Shown: positions 17,745 through 25,971 of the stretch, piece by piece
Numbering within the stretch: position 1 is the stretch's first letter
Layout: the number at the start of each line of letters is the position of its first letter
DNA from: Naumannella cuiyingiana
GTDB lineage: Bacteria; Actinomycetota; Actinomycetes; Propionibacteriales; Propionibacteriaceae
Length of the DNA: 64,000 bases
Reading direction: 5' to 3'
Assembly: GCF_013408305.1 (NCBI RefSeq)
Contig: NZ_JACBZS010000001.1
Location: 310,001-374,000, forward strand
The notes under the pieces: model-generated
Databases searched by the model: none
What the model was told of the DNA's origin: nothing
Seen by the model: the letters and a program-made list of their open reading frames with translations, nothing else
Position numbers and translations under genes: made by a program

Positions 17745-18573
17745 CGGCGCCTATGTCGGGATCAGCGCGGCCCTGGCCGCCGAGTTGCTGCCCGAGGGAC
17801 GCAAGGCCAAGGGGGTGGCGATGGTGTTCAGCGGGATCACGCTGGCGATCGTGCTCGGGCTGCCGATCGGCAACCTGCTCGGCAACCAGTTCGGCTGGCG
17901 GGCCACGTTCGCCGTGATGACCGGTATCGGCGTGATCGTGCTGATCGCATTGATCGCGTTCGTGCCGACCGGGCGGGGCGCCCCGAACGATCTGCGCACC
18001 GAGACGGGCTGGCTGCGTTCGGAGCAGGTCTGGCTGACCCTCGGGGTCAGCGTGCTCGGCTTCGGCGGGGTGTTCGGCGCGTTCTCGTATCTGGCCTACA
18101 CGCTGAGCGCGGTCACCCGCCTCGGGCCGACGGCGATCGCCGGCCTGCTGCTGGTCTTCGGCGTCGGCACCTTTGCCGGCAACCTGCTCGGCGGGAGCGG
18201 GGTGGCCGGCCGGCTCGACGACCGGTTCCCGGTGATCGTCACGGCGGTCGTCGCGATGATCATGATCGGCTTCGGGCTGACCGCGGCCTGGCCGATCGCG
18301 GCGACGATCGGGGTCTTCGCGATGGGCGCGGTCGGGTTCAGCCTGACCCCGGCCACCCAGGCCCGGATCCTGACCTGGGCCGACGGCGCCGGTTTCGCCA
18401 GCAGCGCCAATATCGCGGCACTGAATCTGGGCAACTGGGTCGGGGCGACACTGGCCGGGTTGGCGTTGGACGGCGGCCACGGCGCCGCCTCGCCCCTGTT
18501 CGTCGGGGCGGCGATGACGCTGTGTGCGACCGGGTTGATGCTGTGGACGATCCGTCGCCGCCCTGAGCGGTGA
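17743..18573 (+). pseudogene. 5'-truncated MFS exporter (AraJ-like)
   Basis: From HGAYVGISAALAAELLPEGR onward the frame encodes the last two thirds of a 12-helix MFS transporter of the AraJ/multidrug-exporter type (MVFSGITLAIVLGLPIGNLL, then LTPATQARILTWADGAGF), 276 codons to a stop. The N-terminal helices and their start are missing: the same frame runs further left, but that translation is antisense to the regulator fragment and the lipoprotein gene and has no MFS homology. With about four helices and the promoter missing, it is most likely non-functional. Regulator and exporter were probably a divergent pair that lost both 5' halves in one deletion. Confidence 0.75.
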
Positions 18574-18581
18574 GAGCGCAG

Positions 18582-18634
18582 ACCGAACGACGGTCGGCCC
18601 CGGGCGATCCGCCCGGGGCCGACCGTCGTTCGGT
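18582..18634. terminator. 24-bp perfect hairpin between the MFS remnant and rho
   Basis: A 24-nt arm (18582-18605) is followed by the 5-nt loop GATCC and its exact complement (18611-18634). It lies 9 bp past the rho stop and just after the MFS fragment, so it can serve both convergent units. There is no run of T after either arm, so a hairpin-only terminator is inferred. Confidence 0.75.
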
Positions 18635-18642
18635 CGATCCGA

Positions 18643-20565
18643 TCAGTCGTCGTCGCGGTTCGGCGTGGTCTTTTGGATCTGCAACAAGAACTCGGTGTTG
18701 CTCTGCGTCTTCCGCATCCGGTTCAGCAGCGTCTCCAGCGCCTGCTGCCCGTCCAGCCCACTGAGCACGCGGCGCAGCTTCCAGACGATGCCCAGCTCCT
18801 CGCGGCTCATCAACAACTCTTCTCGCCGCGTCGAGGAGTTGACGTCGATGGCGGGGAAAACCCGCTTCTCGGCCAGTTCGCGACGCAACCGCAGCTCCAT
18901 GTTGCCGGTGCCCTTGAACTCCTCGAAGATCACTTCGTCCATCTTCGAGCCGCTCTCGATCAGCGCGGTGGCAAGGATCGTCAGCGAGCCGCCGTTCTCG
19001 ATGTTGCGCGCGGCACCGAAGAACTTCTTCGGCGGGTAGAGCGCGGCCGAGTCGACGCCGCCGGACAGGATCCGGCCCGACGCGGGAGCGGCCAGGTTGT
19101 ACGCCCGACCGAGCCGGGTGATGCCGTCCAGCAGGACGACCACGTCGTGGCCGAGTTCGACCAGCCGCTTGGCGCGCTCGATCGCCAGCTCCGCGACGGT
19201 GGTGTGATCACCGGCGGGCCGGTCGAAGGTCGAGGAGATCACCTCGCCGGTCACGGTCCGCTCGAAGTCGGTGACCTCTTCCGGGCGCTCGTCGACGAGC
19301 ACCACCATCAGGTGCACCTCGGGATTGTTGGTGGTGATCGCGTTGGCGATGTTCTGCATCACCATCGTCTTGCCGGCCTTGGCCGGGGAGACGATCAGGC
19401 CGCGCTGGCCCTTGCCGATCGGGGCGACCAGGTCGATGATCCGACCGGTCATGTTGGTCGGCGTCGTCTCCAGCCGCAGTCGCTCCTGCGGGTAGAGCGG
19501 GGTGAGCTTGCCGAACTCCGGGCGGTTCTTCGCGTTCTCCGGAGCGTCGCCGTTGATGGTCTCGATCCGGACCAGCGGGTTGAACTTCTCCTTGCGCTCG
19601 CCCTCCCGCGGTTCGCGGATGACGCCGGTCACGACGTCGCCCTTGCGCAGGCCGAACTTGCGGACCATCGACAGCGAGACGTAGGCGTCGTCGGAGCCCG
19701 GCAGGTAGCCGCTGGTCCGGACAAAGGCGTAGTTGTCCAGCACGTCGAGGATGCCGGAGACCTGGACCAGCACGTCGTCCTCGCTGATCACCGGATCGAC
19801 CTCGAGGCGATCCATCCCGCCACGGCCGCGGCGGTTCTGCCGGTCGCGGTTGCGCCGGCGGCGACCGCGCCGGCCACCCCCGTCGTCATCGCGGTCGCGA
19901 TTGCCGTTGTCCCGGTCGCGGTTCCGGTTCTCGTCGCGGTTCCGGTTCTCGTCGCGATTGCCGTTGTCCCGGTTGCGGTTCTCGTCGCGGCTGCGGTTCT
20001 CGTCGCGACTGCCGTTGTCCCGGTCGCGGCTGCGGTTCTCGTCGCGGCTGCGGTTCTCGTCGCGATTGCGGTTCTCGTTGCGGTTGCCTTCGCGGCGCTC
20101 GCCGTCCGGGCGACCCTCTGCGCCATCGGGGCGGTTGTCGCCGGCCTGGTCGCCGGTGCCGTTGCGACGCTGCTCGGAACGCTCGCGGGCCTGTCGGCGC
20201 GCCTCCTCGGCGCGCTCGTCCGCATCGGGCAGCGCCGCCTGGGCCGGTTCGTTGCGGGCCGGTTCGGTACGGGCCTGTTCGGTGCGGGCCGGTTCGGTTC
20301 GCGGCTGCTCGCTACGCGCGGCATCGGTGGCCGGGGCATCGGTGGGTGCGGCGGCTGCCCGGGGAGCCTGGCCGCCCGTCGGGGCCCCGCCCTGCGCGGC
20401 GCGAATGGCCGAGATCAGGTCTCCCTTGCGCATGGTGCCGGCGCCCTTCAGGCCGAGCTGGGAGGCGACCTTCTTGAGCTCGGGGAGCACCATGGCTTCC
20501 AGACCCGAACCCTTGCGCCGGCGGCTTCCCGCCGCGGCGCTCGTCGTCTCGGTGGTGTCCGTCAC
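18643..20565 (-). CDS. rho: transcription termination factor Rho
   Basis: Hexameric RNA-dependent ATPase that ends transcription of untranslated RNA (640 residues from GTG 20565, which has AAGGAC just upstream). An N-terminal Rho_N helical domain ([20 protein letters not shown]) is followed by an actinobacteria-type disordered insert of about 190 residues rich in Arg, Asn and Asp. Then come the RNA-binding cold-shock-like domain ([20 protein letters not shown]), Walker [14 protein letters not shown] near residue 395, and Walker [17 protein letters not shown]. It follows thrB with about 237 bp between, and is separated from rpmE by the accessory block. Confidence 0.97.
   Translation of the reverse strand: MTDTTETTSAAAGSRRRKGSGLEAMVLPELKKVASQLGLKGAGTMRKGDLISAIRAAQGGAPTGGQAPRAAAAPTDAPATDAARSEQPRTEPARTEQARTEPARNEPAQAALPDADERAEEARRQARERSEQRRNGTGDQAGDNRPDGAEGRPDGERREGNRNENRNRDENRSRDENRSRDRDNGSRDENRSRDENRNRDNGNRDENRNRDENRNRDRDNGNRDRDDDGGGRRGRRRRNRDRQNRRGRGGMDRLEVDPVISEDDVLVQVSGILDVLDNYAFVRTSGYLPGSDDAYVSLSMVRKFGLRKGDVVTGVIREPREGERKEKFNPLVRIETINGDAPENAKNRPEFGKLTPLYPQERLRLETTPTNMTGRIIDLVAPIGKGQRGLIVSPAKAGKTMVMQNIANAITTNNPEVHLMVVLVDERPEEVTDFERTVTGEVISSTFDRPAGDHTTVAELAIERAKRLVELGHDVVVLLDGITRLGRAYNLAAPASGRILSGGVDSAALYPPKKFFGAARNIENGGSLTILATALIESGSKMDEVIFEEFKGTGNMELRLRRELAEKRVFPAIDVNSSTRREELLMSREELGIVWKLRRVLSGLDGQQALETLLNRMRKTQSNTEFLLQIQKTTPNRDDD
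19882..20085 (-). repeat. rho: coding microrepeat (Asn-Arg-Asp-Glu) in the Rho insert
   Basis: About 68 codons of rho consist of degenerate 6-residue units of the type [12 protein letters not shown] and DRDNGN. At DNA level these are 15-18-bp direct repeats (TCGCGGTTCCGGTTCTCG on the plus strand). The segment keeps the reading frame and a balanced positive/negative charge, consistent with the RNA-binding insert known in actinobacterial Rho, but its near-perfect periodicity suggests slippage-driven length variation. Confidence 0.9.
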
Positions 20566-20802
20566 TTGTCCTTCTTTCTCGCGGCCGGGCATGGCCGCCT
20601 CGTTGTGCGGAGTGGACTCAGATTCCGCTGCTCAAGCCCCGACAGGGAACGACGCAGTGTCGCTTGGGATGAAGTCTGTGGCGAGGACCCTGGATCGAGA
20701 TATCGCCGCGCCCGGCTTGACTGGGCGCCGAGTGATGTGGGCGTACCGACCATCACCGTCGCGTCCAGCGTAGCACCGGGGTGGGAGCGGATCGCAAACC
20801 GT

Positions 20803-21690
20803 TCAGTCCCCCGGCGTGCCGACGCTCGCCCCCGGGCCGGGCCGCAGCCGCCGCACCCGGAACCCGGTCGCCGGCGCAATGCCGGCCAGCTCGGCCGCCG
20901 TCCCGAGCACCACCACCGTCGGGCCGGCGCCCGAGACGACGGCCGCCGCGCCGGCGTCGCGCAGGCGCTCCACCAGCGCCGCCGAGGCCGGCATCAGCGG
21001 AGCCCGGTACGGCTGGTGCAGCCGGTCCCGGGTCGCGGCAAGCAACTCCTCCGGCGCCCCGGCCAGGGCATGCACCAGCAGGCCCGCGGCGCCGGCGTTC
21101 TCGGCAGCGTCGGTGTGTGGGACGGTCGGCGGGAGTACGCCGCGCGCCGCCCGGGTGGCGAGCGCGTCACCCGGGACGAAGGCCGCGCCGGCGACCCGCG
21201 GGTCCAGCGGCAGCCGCAGCACCCGGTCCTCCCCCGGCACCACCAGCGTCAGGCCGCCGAGCAGCGCCGGCGCCGCATTGTCCAGGTGGCCCTCGACGGC
21301 CCGGGCGCGCCGCAGCAACCAGCGCTCGTCGACCGGCCGGCCGGGTCGGGCCCACGTCCAGGCCGCGAGCAACCCGGCGACGACGGCCGCGGCCGAGGAT
21401 CCCAGCCCCCGCGCGTGCGGGATGGCGTTCTCGGCCTCGAGCGCCACCGCTGGCGGAACCGGGCCGCCGAGGTCGCGCAGGGCCCCGAGCAGCGTGGCGA
21501 TGATCAGATGGTCCGGACCGCGAGGCACGTCACCGGCACCCTCCCCGGTGACCTCGACGGCGTACTCGCGGGCAACCCGGACGCGCACCCGGTCGCACAG
21601 ATCCCACGCCAGCCCCAGGCTGTCGAAGCCCGGGCCGAGGTTGGCCGAGGTGGCGGGAACCCGCAGCTCCAGGGGCGGCAGCTCGCTCAA
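20803..21690 (-). CDS. thrB: homoserine kinase, TTG start
   Basis: GHMP-family kinase (295 residues) that phosphorylates homoserine for threonine synthesis. It begins with [20 protein letters not shown], the family N-terminus, and the ATP-binding GHMP motif is [20 protein letters not shown] near residue 90; the C-terminal motif is [13 protein letters not shown]. Homology begins right at the TTG at 21690, which overlaps the thrC stop in the pattern TTGA, so TTG is the likely start. It follows thrC, whose enzyme uses its product. Confidence 0.94.
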   Translation of the reverse strand: MSELPPLELRVPATSANLGPGFDSLGLAWDLCDRVRVRVAREYAVEVTGEGAGDVPRGPDHLIIATLLGALRDLGGPVPPAVALEAENAIPHARGLGSSAAAVVAGLLAAWTWARPGRPVDERWLLRRARAVEGHLDNAAPALLGGLTLVVPGEDRVLRLPLDPRVAGAAFVPGDALATRAARGVLPPTVPHTDAAENAGAAGLLVHALAGAPEELLAATRDRLHQPYRAPLMPASAALVERLRDAGAAAVVSGAGPTVVVLGTAAELAGIAPATGFRVRRLRPGPGASVGTPGD

Positions 21691-22763
21691 CTGGCCAGCC
21701 CCAGCACCTCGGCGACCGCGGCCGCCTCGGCCGGCAAGATGTCGGGGGCGACCTCGCGACCGCGCATCGCGGTGTCGATGTCCTTCAGCCCGTTCCCCGT
21801 GCAGGTGACGACGATCCGGCGCCCCGGGCGAAGCTCGCCGGCCGCATAGGCCGCGAGCAGACCCGCCACGCCGCTCGCCGACGCGGGCTCGACGAAGATC
21901 CCCTCGCGCGAGGCCAGCAGCGACTGCGCGGCGAGGATCTCTTCGTCGGTGACCGCACCGAAGCGCCCGCCGGACTCGGTGACCGCGCGCCGGGCCAGCT
22001 CGCCCGAGGCCGGATTGCCGATCCGGATCGCCGTCGCGACCGTGTCGGGCTCGAGGATCGGATGCCCGGCGACGAGCGGCGCGGCACCCGCCGCCTGGAA
22101 TCCCCACATCGCGGGTGTCCGGGTCGCCCGCTCGTCGGCGGCGTACTCCCGATAGCCCATCCAGTACGCGGAGATGTTCCCGGCATTGCCGACCGGCAGG
22201 ACGTGCAGATCCGGCGCGTCGCCGAGCGCGTCGACGATCTCGAAGGCCGCCGTCTTCTGGCCCTCCAGGCGATCGGGATTGACCGAGTTCACCAGCGCGA
22301 CCGGATAGGCCTCCGACAGCTTGCGAGTCACCTCCAGGCAGTCGTCGAAGTTGCCGTCCACCTGCACGATCTCGGCACCGTGCACCACCGCCTGGGCGAG
22401 CTTCCCGGTCGCGATCCGCCCGGCCGGCAGCAGGACCAGCGCGCGCAGCCCGGCGCGAGCGGCATAGGCCGCCGCCGAGGCCGAGGTGTTGCCGGTGGAG
22501 GCGCAGACCACCGCGTTCGCCCCGTCGGCCACGGCCCGGCTGATCGCCACCGTCATGCCGCGGTCCTTGAAGGATCCCGTCGGGTTCGCCCCCTCGACCT
22601 TGATCCAGACCTCGCAGGCGAGCCGGTCGGACAGGTGGTCCGCCCGCACCAGCGGGGTCCCGCCTTCCCCCAGGCTGATCACCGGGTCCTCGTCGCCGAT
22701 CGGCAAGCGGTCCCGATAGCGGGCGATCAGCCCGTTGGTGGTCGCCCTCGATGCGTCGCCCAT
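21687..22763 (-). CDS. thrC: threonine synthase
   Basis: PLP enzyme (358 residues) converting O-phosphohomoserine to threonine. The cofactor lysine is in [15 protein letters not shown] near residue 50, the phosphate-binding loop is [19 protein letters not shown], and [17 protein letters not shown] is the late signature. I chose ATG 22763, which has GAGGAGG about 8 nt upstream; an in-frame GTG at 22802 would add 13 residues encoded by the upstream tandem repeat ([13 protein letters not shown]). It lies between hom and thrB. The short length fits the class typical of actinobacteria. Confidence 0.95.
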   Translation of the reverse strand: MGDASRATTNGLIARYRDRLPIGDEDPVISLGEGGTPLVRADHLSDRLACEVWIKVEGANPTGSFKDRGMTVAISRAVADGANAVVCASTGNTSASAAAYAARAGLRALVLLPAGRIATGKLAQAVVHGAEIVQVDGNFDDCLEVTRKLSEAYPVALVNSVNPDRLEGQKTAAFEIVDALGDAPDLHVLPVGNAGNISAYWMGYREYAADERATRTPAMWGFQAAGAAPLVAGHPILEPDTVATAIRIGNPASGELARRAVTESGGRFGAVTDEEILAAQSLLASREGIFVEPASASGVAGLLAAYAAGELRPGRRIVVTCTGNGLKDIDTAMRGREVAPDILPAEAAAVAEVLGLAS

Positions 22764-22771
22764 CGCGGCTG

Positions 22772-22830
22772 CCTCCTCTTTGATCATCTTCTGGTTGATC
22801 ACCTTCTGGTGATCATCTTCTTGTTGATCA
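22772..22830. repeat. imperfect 14-15-bp tandem repeat covering the thrC ribosome binding site
   Basis: Four units, read on the minus strand: TGATCAACAAGAAGA, TGATCACCAGAAGG, TGATCAACCAGAAGA, TGATCAAAGAGGAGG. The last unit contains the thrC Shine-Dalgarno (GAGGAGG). Each earlier unit also carries a purine-rich AGAAG(A/G) followed by a (A/G)TGATC start-like word. Every unit begins with the palindrome TGATCA. The segment is much more A/T-rich than its surroundings. Confidence 0.85.
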
Positions 22831-22914
22831 AGCTCTTCCTGACCAGCGTCCCCCGACCGATCCGGGTTTGATCGATCCGTGATTGATCAGTCCGGCACCC
22901 CGGCCCGGATCCGG

Positions 22915-24252
22915 TCACGGGGTGGTCATGCCCTCCACCCGCATCACGCTGAGCACCTCGTGCACCGCCGGCAGGTCGGACAGGGCCGTGACGCAGGCGC
23001 TCAACGCCGCGTCGGGTGCGGGATGGGTGACCACCACAATCCGGGCCTCGGCCCCGTCGCCCGGGCTGGTCACCTGGCGCAGGGTCTGCACGGACACATC
23101 GTGCTCGGCGAAGCAGTTCGCGATGGCGGCCAGCACGCCGGCCCGGTCGTCGACCTCGAGGCTCAGGTGGTAGCGGGTGACCACCTCGCCGATGCTGCGC
23201 ACCGGTCGCCTCGCATAGCTGGATTCCCCGGGACCCGAGGTCTCGCGGACCCGGTTGCGGGCCACGGTGACAAGATCGCCGAGAACGGCCGAGGCGGTGG
23301 GGCTACCGCCGGCGCCCGGGCCGTAGAACATCAGTTGCCCGGCCGAGCGGGACTGCACGAAGACCGCGTTGTACGCCCCGCCGACGGAGGCGAGCGGATG
23401 CGAGTCCGGGATCATCGCCGGGTGCACGCGGGCGTTGATCGTCGCGTCCGCCCCGTCCCCGGACAACTCACAGATCGCCAGCAGTTTCACCACGCAACCC
23501 ATGTCGCGAGCCGAGGCGATGTCGCTGCGGGTGACCTCGGTGATCCCCTCGCGGTGCACATCGGCGCCGGAAACCCGGCTGTGGAAGGCGAGTCCGGCCA
23601 GGATCGCGGCCTTGGCGGCCGCGTCGAAGCCCTCGACGTCGGCGGTCGGATCGGCCTCGGCATAGCCGAGCGCCTGGGCCTCGGCGAGCACATCGGCGTA
23701 CCCGGCGCCCTGGCTGTGCATCTTGTCGAGGATGAAGTTCGTGGTGCCGTTGACGATGCCCATCACCTGGGTGATCTCGTCGCCGACCAGCGATTCGCGC
23801 AGCGGCCGGATGATCGGGATCGCGCCCGCGACCGCCGCCTCGAAGTAGAGATCGACACCGGCCTGCTCGGCCGCGGCGAACAGGCTCGCGCCGTCCTCGG
23901 CCAGCAGCGCCTTGTTCGCGGTGATCACCGAGGCACCATGATCGATCGCGGAGGTGATCAAGGACCGGGCGGGCTCGATCCCACCGATCAGCTCGATCAC
24001 GATGTCCACGTCGTCGCGGGCGACCAGCGCAGCGGTGTCGGTGGTGAACAGCGCGGGGTCGATGCCGGGGCGCTCGATCCCGGTCCGGCGTACCCCGATC
24101 CCGACCAGCTCCAGTGGCCGGCCGATCCGCGCGCGCAGATCGTCTGCGGAGCCCGTGATCAGGCGCGCCACCTCGGAGCCGACGACCCCGCAGCCGAGCA
24201 GGGCGATCCGCAGGGGCTCCCCGGCGGCCGGCGGCTGGCGGGACTCGGTCAT
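22915..24252 (-). CDS. hom: homoserine dehydrogenase with C-terminal ACT domain
   Basis: Reduces aspartate semialdehyde to homoserine, the branch point of Thr/Met synthesis (445 residues). The Rossmann motif IALLGCGVVGSEVARLI is at about residues 16-32, the catalytic-domain signature GIVNGTTNFILDKMHSQGAGYADVL lies near 200 (quoted in part), and the family EADPTADVEGFDAAAKAAILA follows. The last 90 residues form an ACT domain (YHLSLEVDDRAGVLAAIANC), implying threonine feedback control. GGAGC precedes ATG 24252 by 6-7 nt. It lies downstream of lysA and 150 bp upstream of thrC. Confidence 0.96.
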   Translation of the reverse strand: MTESRQPPAAGEPLRIALLGCGVVGSEVARLITGSADDLRARIGRPLELVGIGVRRTGIERPGIDPALFTTDTAALVARDDVDIVIELIGGIEPARSLITSAIDHGASVITANKALLAEDGASLFAAAEQAGVDLYFEAAVAGAIPIIRPLRESLVGDEITQVMGIVNGTTNFILDKMHSQGAGYADVLAEAQALGYAEADPTADVEGFDAAAKAAILAGLAFHSRVSGADVHREGITEVTRSDIASARDMGCVVKLLAICELSGDGADATINARVHPAMIPDSHPLASVGGAYNAVFVQSRSAGQLMFYGPGAGGSPTASAVLGDLVTVARNRVRETSGPGESSYARRPVRSIGEVVTRYHLSLEVDDRAGVLAAIANCFAEHDVSVQTLRQVTSPGDGAEARIVVVTHPAPDAALSACVTALSDLPAVHEVLSVMRVEGMTTP

Positions 24253-24378
24253 CGTCTGGCTCCATTTGTTCGTGGGCCCGGGCTCGCGGGTTCACCGTCC
24301 GCCGATTCGGGAAGGGGTGCGATGCCGATCCTCGCCGGGGCGCCACCCGAGGCGCACCTTAGTATCAGCATCCGGGAT

Positions 24379-25779
24379 TCAACCAACGTCCAGCGCGAGC
24401 AGGTCGTCGACGGTCTCGCGGCGGACCAGGGTGCGCCACTCGCCGTCGGCGGCGGCGATCACCGGCGGCCGCGGCACGTGGTTGTAGTTGCTCGCCATCG
24501 ATCGGGCGTACGCCCCGGCGCCGGGCACCGCGATCAGGTCGCCCGGCACGATGTCGCCGGGCAGGAACTCGTCGCGGACGACGATGTCGCCCGATTCGCA
24601 GTGTTTGCCGACGACCCGACAGAGCACCGGCGGCGCGTCGGAGGCGCGGTTGGCCAGGGTCGCCGAGTACTCCGCGGCGTACAGCGCCGTGCGGATGTTG
24701 TCGCTCATCCCCCCGTCCACCGACAGATAGGTACGCACGCCGCCGCCGGACAGCGTCACCGGCTTGACCGTGCCGACCTCGTACAGCATGAACGCCGCCG
24801 GGCCGCTGATCGCGCGGCCAGGCTCGATCGACAGTTCCGGTACGCCGATCCCCCGCGCCGCGCACTCGGCCCGCACCAGCGCCGCGAGCTCGTCGGCGAG
24901 CTGCTGCGGCGGGGCCGGGTCGTCGAGGGTCGTGTAGGCGATCCCGAACCCGCCACCGAGGTCGAGCTCGGGCAGTTCGCGGCCCGTCCGGGAAGCGATG
25001 TCGGCGAGCATGCCGACCGTGCGACGGACTGCGATCTCGAAGCCGGAGGTCTCGAAGATCTGCGAGCCGATGTGGGAGTGAATGCCCCGCAGGTCGATCC
25101 CGGGCGCCGCCAGGCACGACTCGACCGCCGCCATCGCCTCCCCCGTCACCAGCGAGAAGCCGAACTTCTGGTCCTCGTGGGCCGTCGCGATGTACTCGTG
25201 GGTGTGCGCCTCGACGCCGACGGTGACCCGGATCAGCACCGGGGCCCGTACGCCGCGCTCGGCGGCGAGCGCGGACAGGCGTTCCAGCTCGATGGTCGAG
25301 TCGACCACGATCCGGCCGACCCCGGCATCGAGCGCGGCGGCCAGCTCGGCCACCGACTTGTTGTTCCCGTGGAAGCCGATCCGCGCGGGGTCGACGCCGG
25401 CGCGCAGGGCGACGGCGAGTTCGCCACCGGTACACACGTCCAGCGACAGCCCCTCCTCGGCGACCCAGCGGGCGACCGCGGTGCACAGGAAGGACTTGCC
25501 GGCGTAGTAGACCTGCCAGCCGGCGAAGGCATCGGCGAACGCGCGGGCGCGGGCCCGCAGGTCGGCCTCGTCGAAGACATAGGCCGGCGTACCGGCCTCG
25601 GCCGCCAGCCGGGTGACCCCGATCCCCGCCACCTCCAGCTCGCCCGAGGGCGATCGCGTCACCCCCCGGGCCCACAACTGGGGCAGGAGTGCGTTGACGT
25701 CGTCGGGCCGGCGCAGCCAGCCCGGAGCCGGCGCGGAGACGTCGGCGTGGATCGACCCCGCGACATGGGTGTGGCTCAT
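24379..25779 (-). CDS. lysA: diaminopimelate decarboxylase
   Basis: PLP enzyme (466 residues) making lysine from meso-diaminopimelate. The cofactor lysine sits in WQVYYAGKSFLCTAVARWV near residue 90, the glycine-rich phosphate loop is ELDLGGGFGIAYT, and the second active-site Cys region is VVGKHCESGDIV. Most relatives have YAGKAF at the lysine site, so S for A is a mild variant. ATG 25779 is preceded by a TAGCAT box at 7 nt and has no Shine-Dalgarno, pointing to a leaderless message. It is the first gene of the lysA-hom-thrC-thrB run. Confidence 0.95.
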   Translation of the reverse strand: MSHTHVAGSIHADVSAPAPGWLRRPDDVNALLPQLWARGVTRSPSGELEVAGIGVTRLAAEAGTPAYVFDEADLRARARAFADAFAGWQVYYAGKSFLCTAVARWVAEEGLSLDVCTGGELAVALRAGVDPARIGFHGNNKSVAELAAALDAGVGRIVVDSTIELERLSALAAERGVRAPVLIRVTVGVEAHTHEYIATAHEDQKFGFSLVTGEAMAAVESCLAAPGIDLRGIHSHIGSQIFETSGFEIAVRRTVGMLADIASRTGRELPELDLGGGFGIAYTTLDDPAPPQQLADELAALVRAECAARGIGVPELSIEPGRAISGPAAFMLYEVGTVKPVTLSGGGVRTYLSVDGGMSDNIRTALYAAEYSATLANRASDAPPVLCRVVGKHCESGDIVVRDEFLPGDIVPGDLIAVPGAGAYARSMASNYNHVPRPPVIAAADGEWRTLVRRETVDDLLALDVG

Positions 25780-25786
25780 GCGTCGA

Positions 25787-25792
25787 ATGCTA
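25787..25792 (-). promoter_or_regulatory. -10 box TAGCAT, leaderless lysA promoter
   Basis: On the minus strand TAGCAT is followed by 7 nt (TCGACGC) and then the lysA ATG. This TANNNT spacing puts the transcription start at or beside the start codon. Confidence 0.5.
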
Positions 25793-25860
25793 CAAACGCC
25801 GCCACCGCCGGGCGCACGGCCCGCGCCGGGTGAGATGTGCCCGCGACGGCCCCGGTTTGC

Positions 25861-25866
25861 TACAGT
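25861..25866 (+). promoter_or_regulatory. -10 box TACAGT of tRNA-Arg
   Basis: TACAGT within TTTGCTACAGTGC lies 14 bp before the first tRNA base, a normal position for a tRNA promoter -10 element. No convincing -35 was found. Confidence 0.45.
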
Positions 25867-25880
25867 GCACTTCGCGCTGA

Positions 25881-25952
25881 GCCCCCGTAGCTCAGGGGAT
25901 AGAGCACCGCCCTCCGGAGGCGGGTGCGAAGGTTCGAATCCTTCCGGGGGCG
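25881..25952 (+). tRNA. tRNA-Arg(CCG)
   Basis: Cloverleaf read by eye. Acceptor arms GCCCCCG (25881-25887) and CGGGGGC (25945-25951) pair fully, with discriminator G25952. The anticodon stem CCGCC/GGCGG encloses loop CTCCGGA, giving anticodon CCG (Arg, codon CGG). The T-arm contains GGTTCGAATCC. CCA is not encoded. A tRNA-Arg near lysA is also found in mycobacteria. Confidence 0.97.
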
Positions 25953-25971
25953 CTTGCTAGGGTCGCCGATC

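Noticed and set aside
18673-21849. 1058-codon open frame on the plus strand opposite rho and thrB
   Set aside because: It is antisense to rho and thrB, and its composition (Val/Ala repeats over the Rho insert) is what the complementary strand of GC-rich codons yields. The minus strand carries clear Rho and ThrB motifs.
22831-22914. Possible riboswitch or attenuator in the hom-thrC spacer
   Set aside because: The spacer has several TGATC words but no leader peptide rich in Thr/Ile codons and no terminator/antiterminator pair. Only the tandem repeat is supportable.
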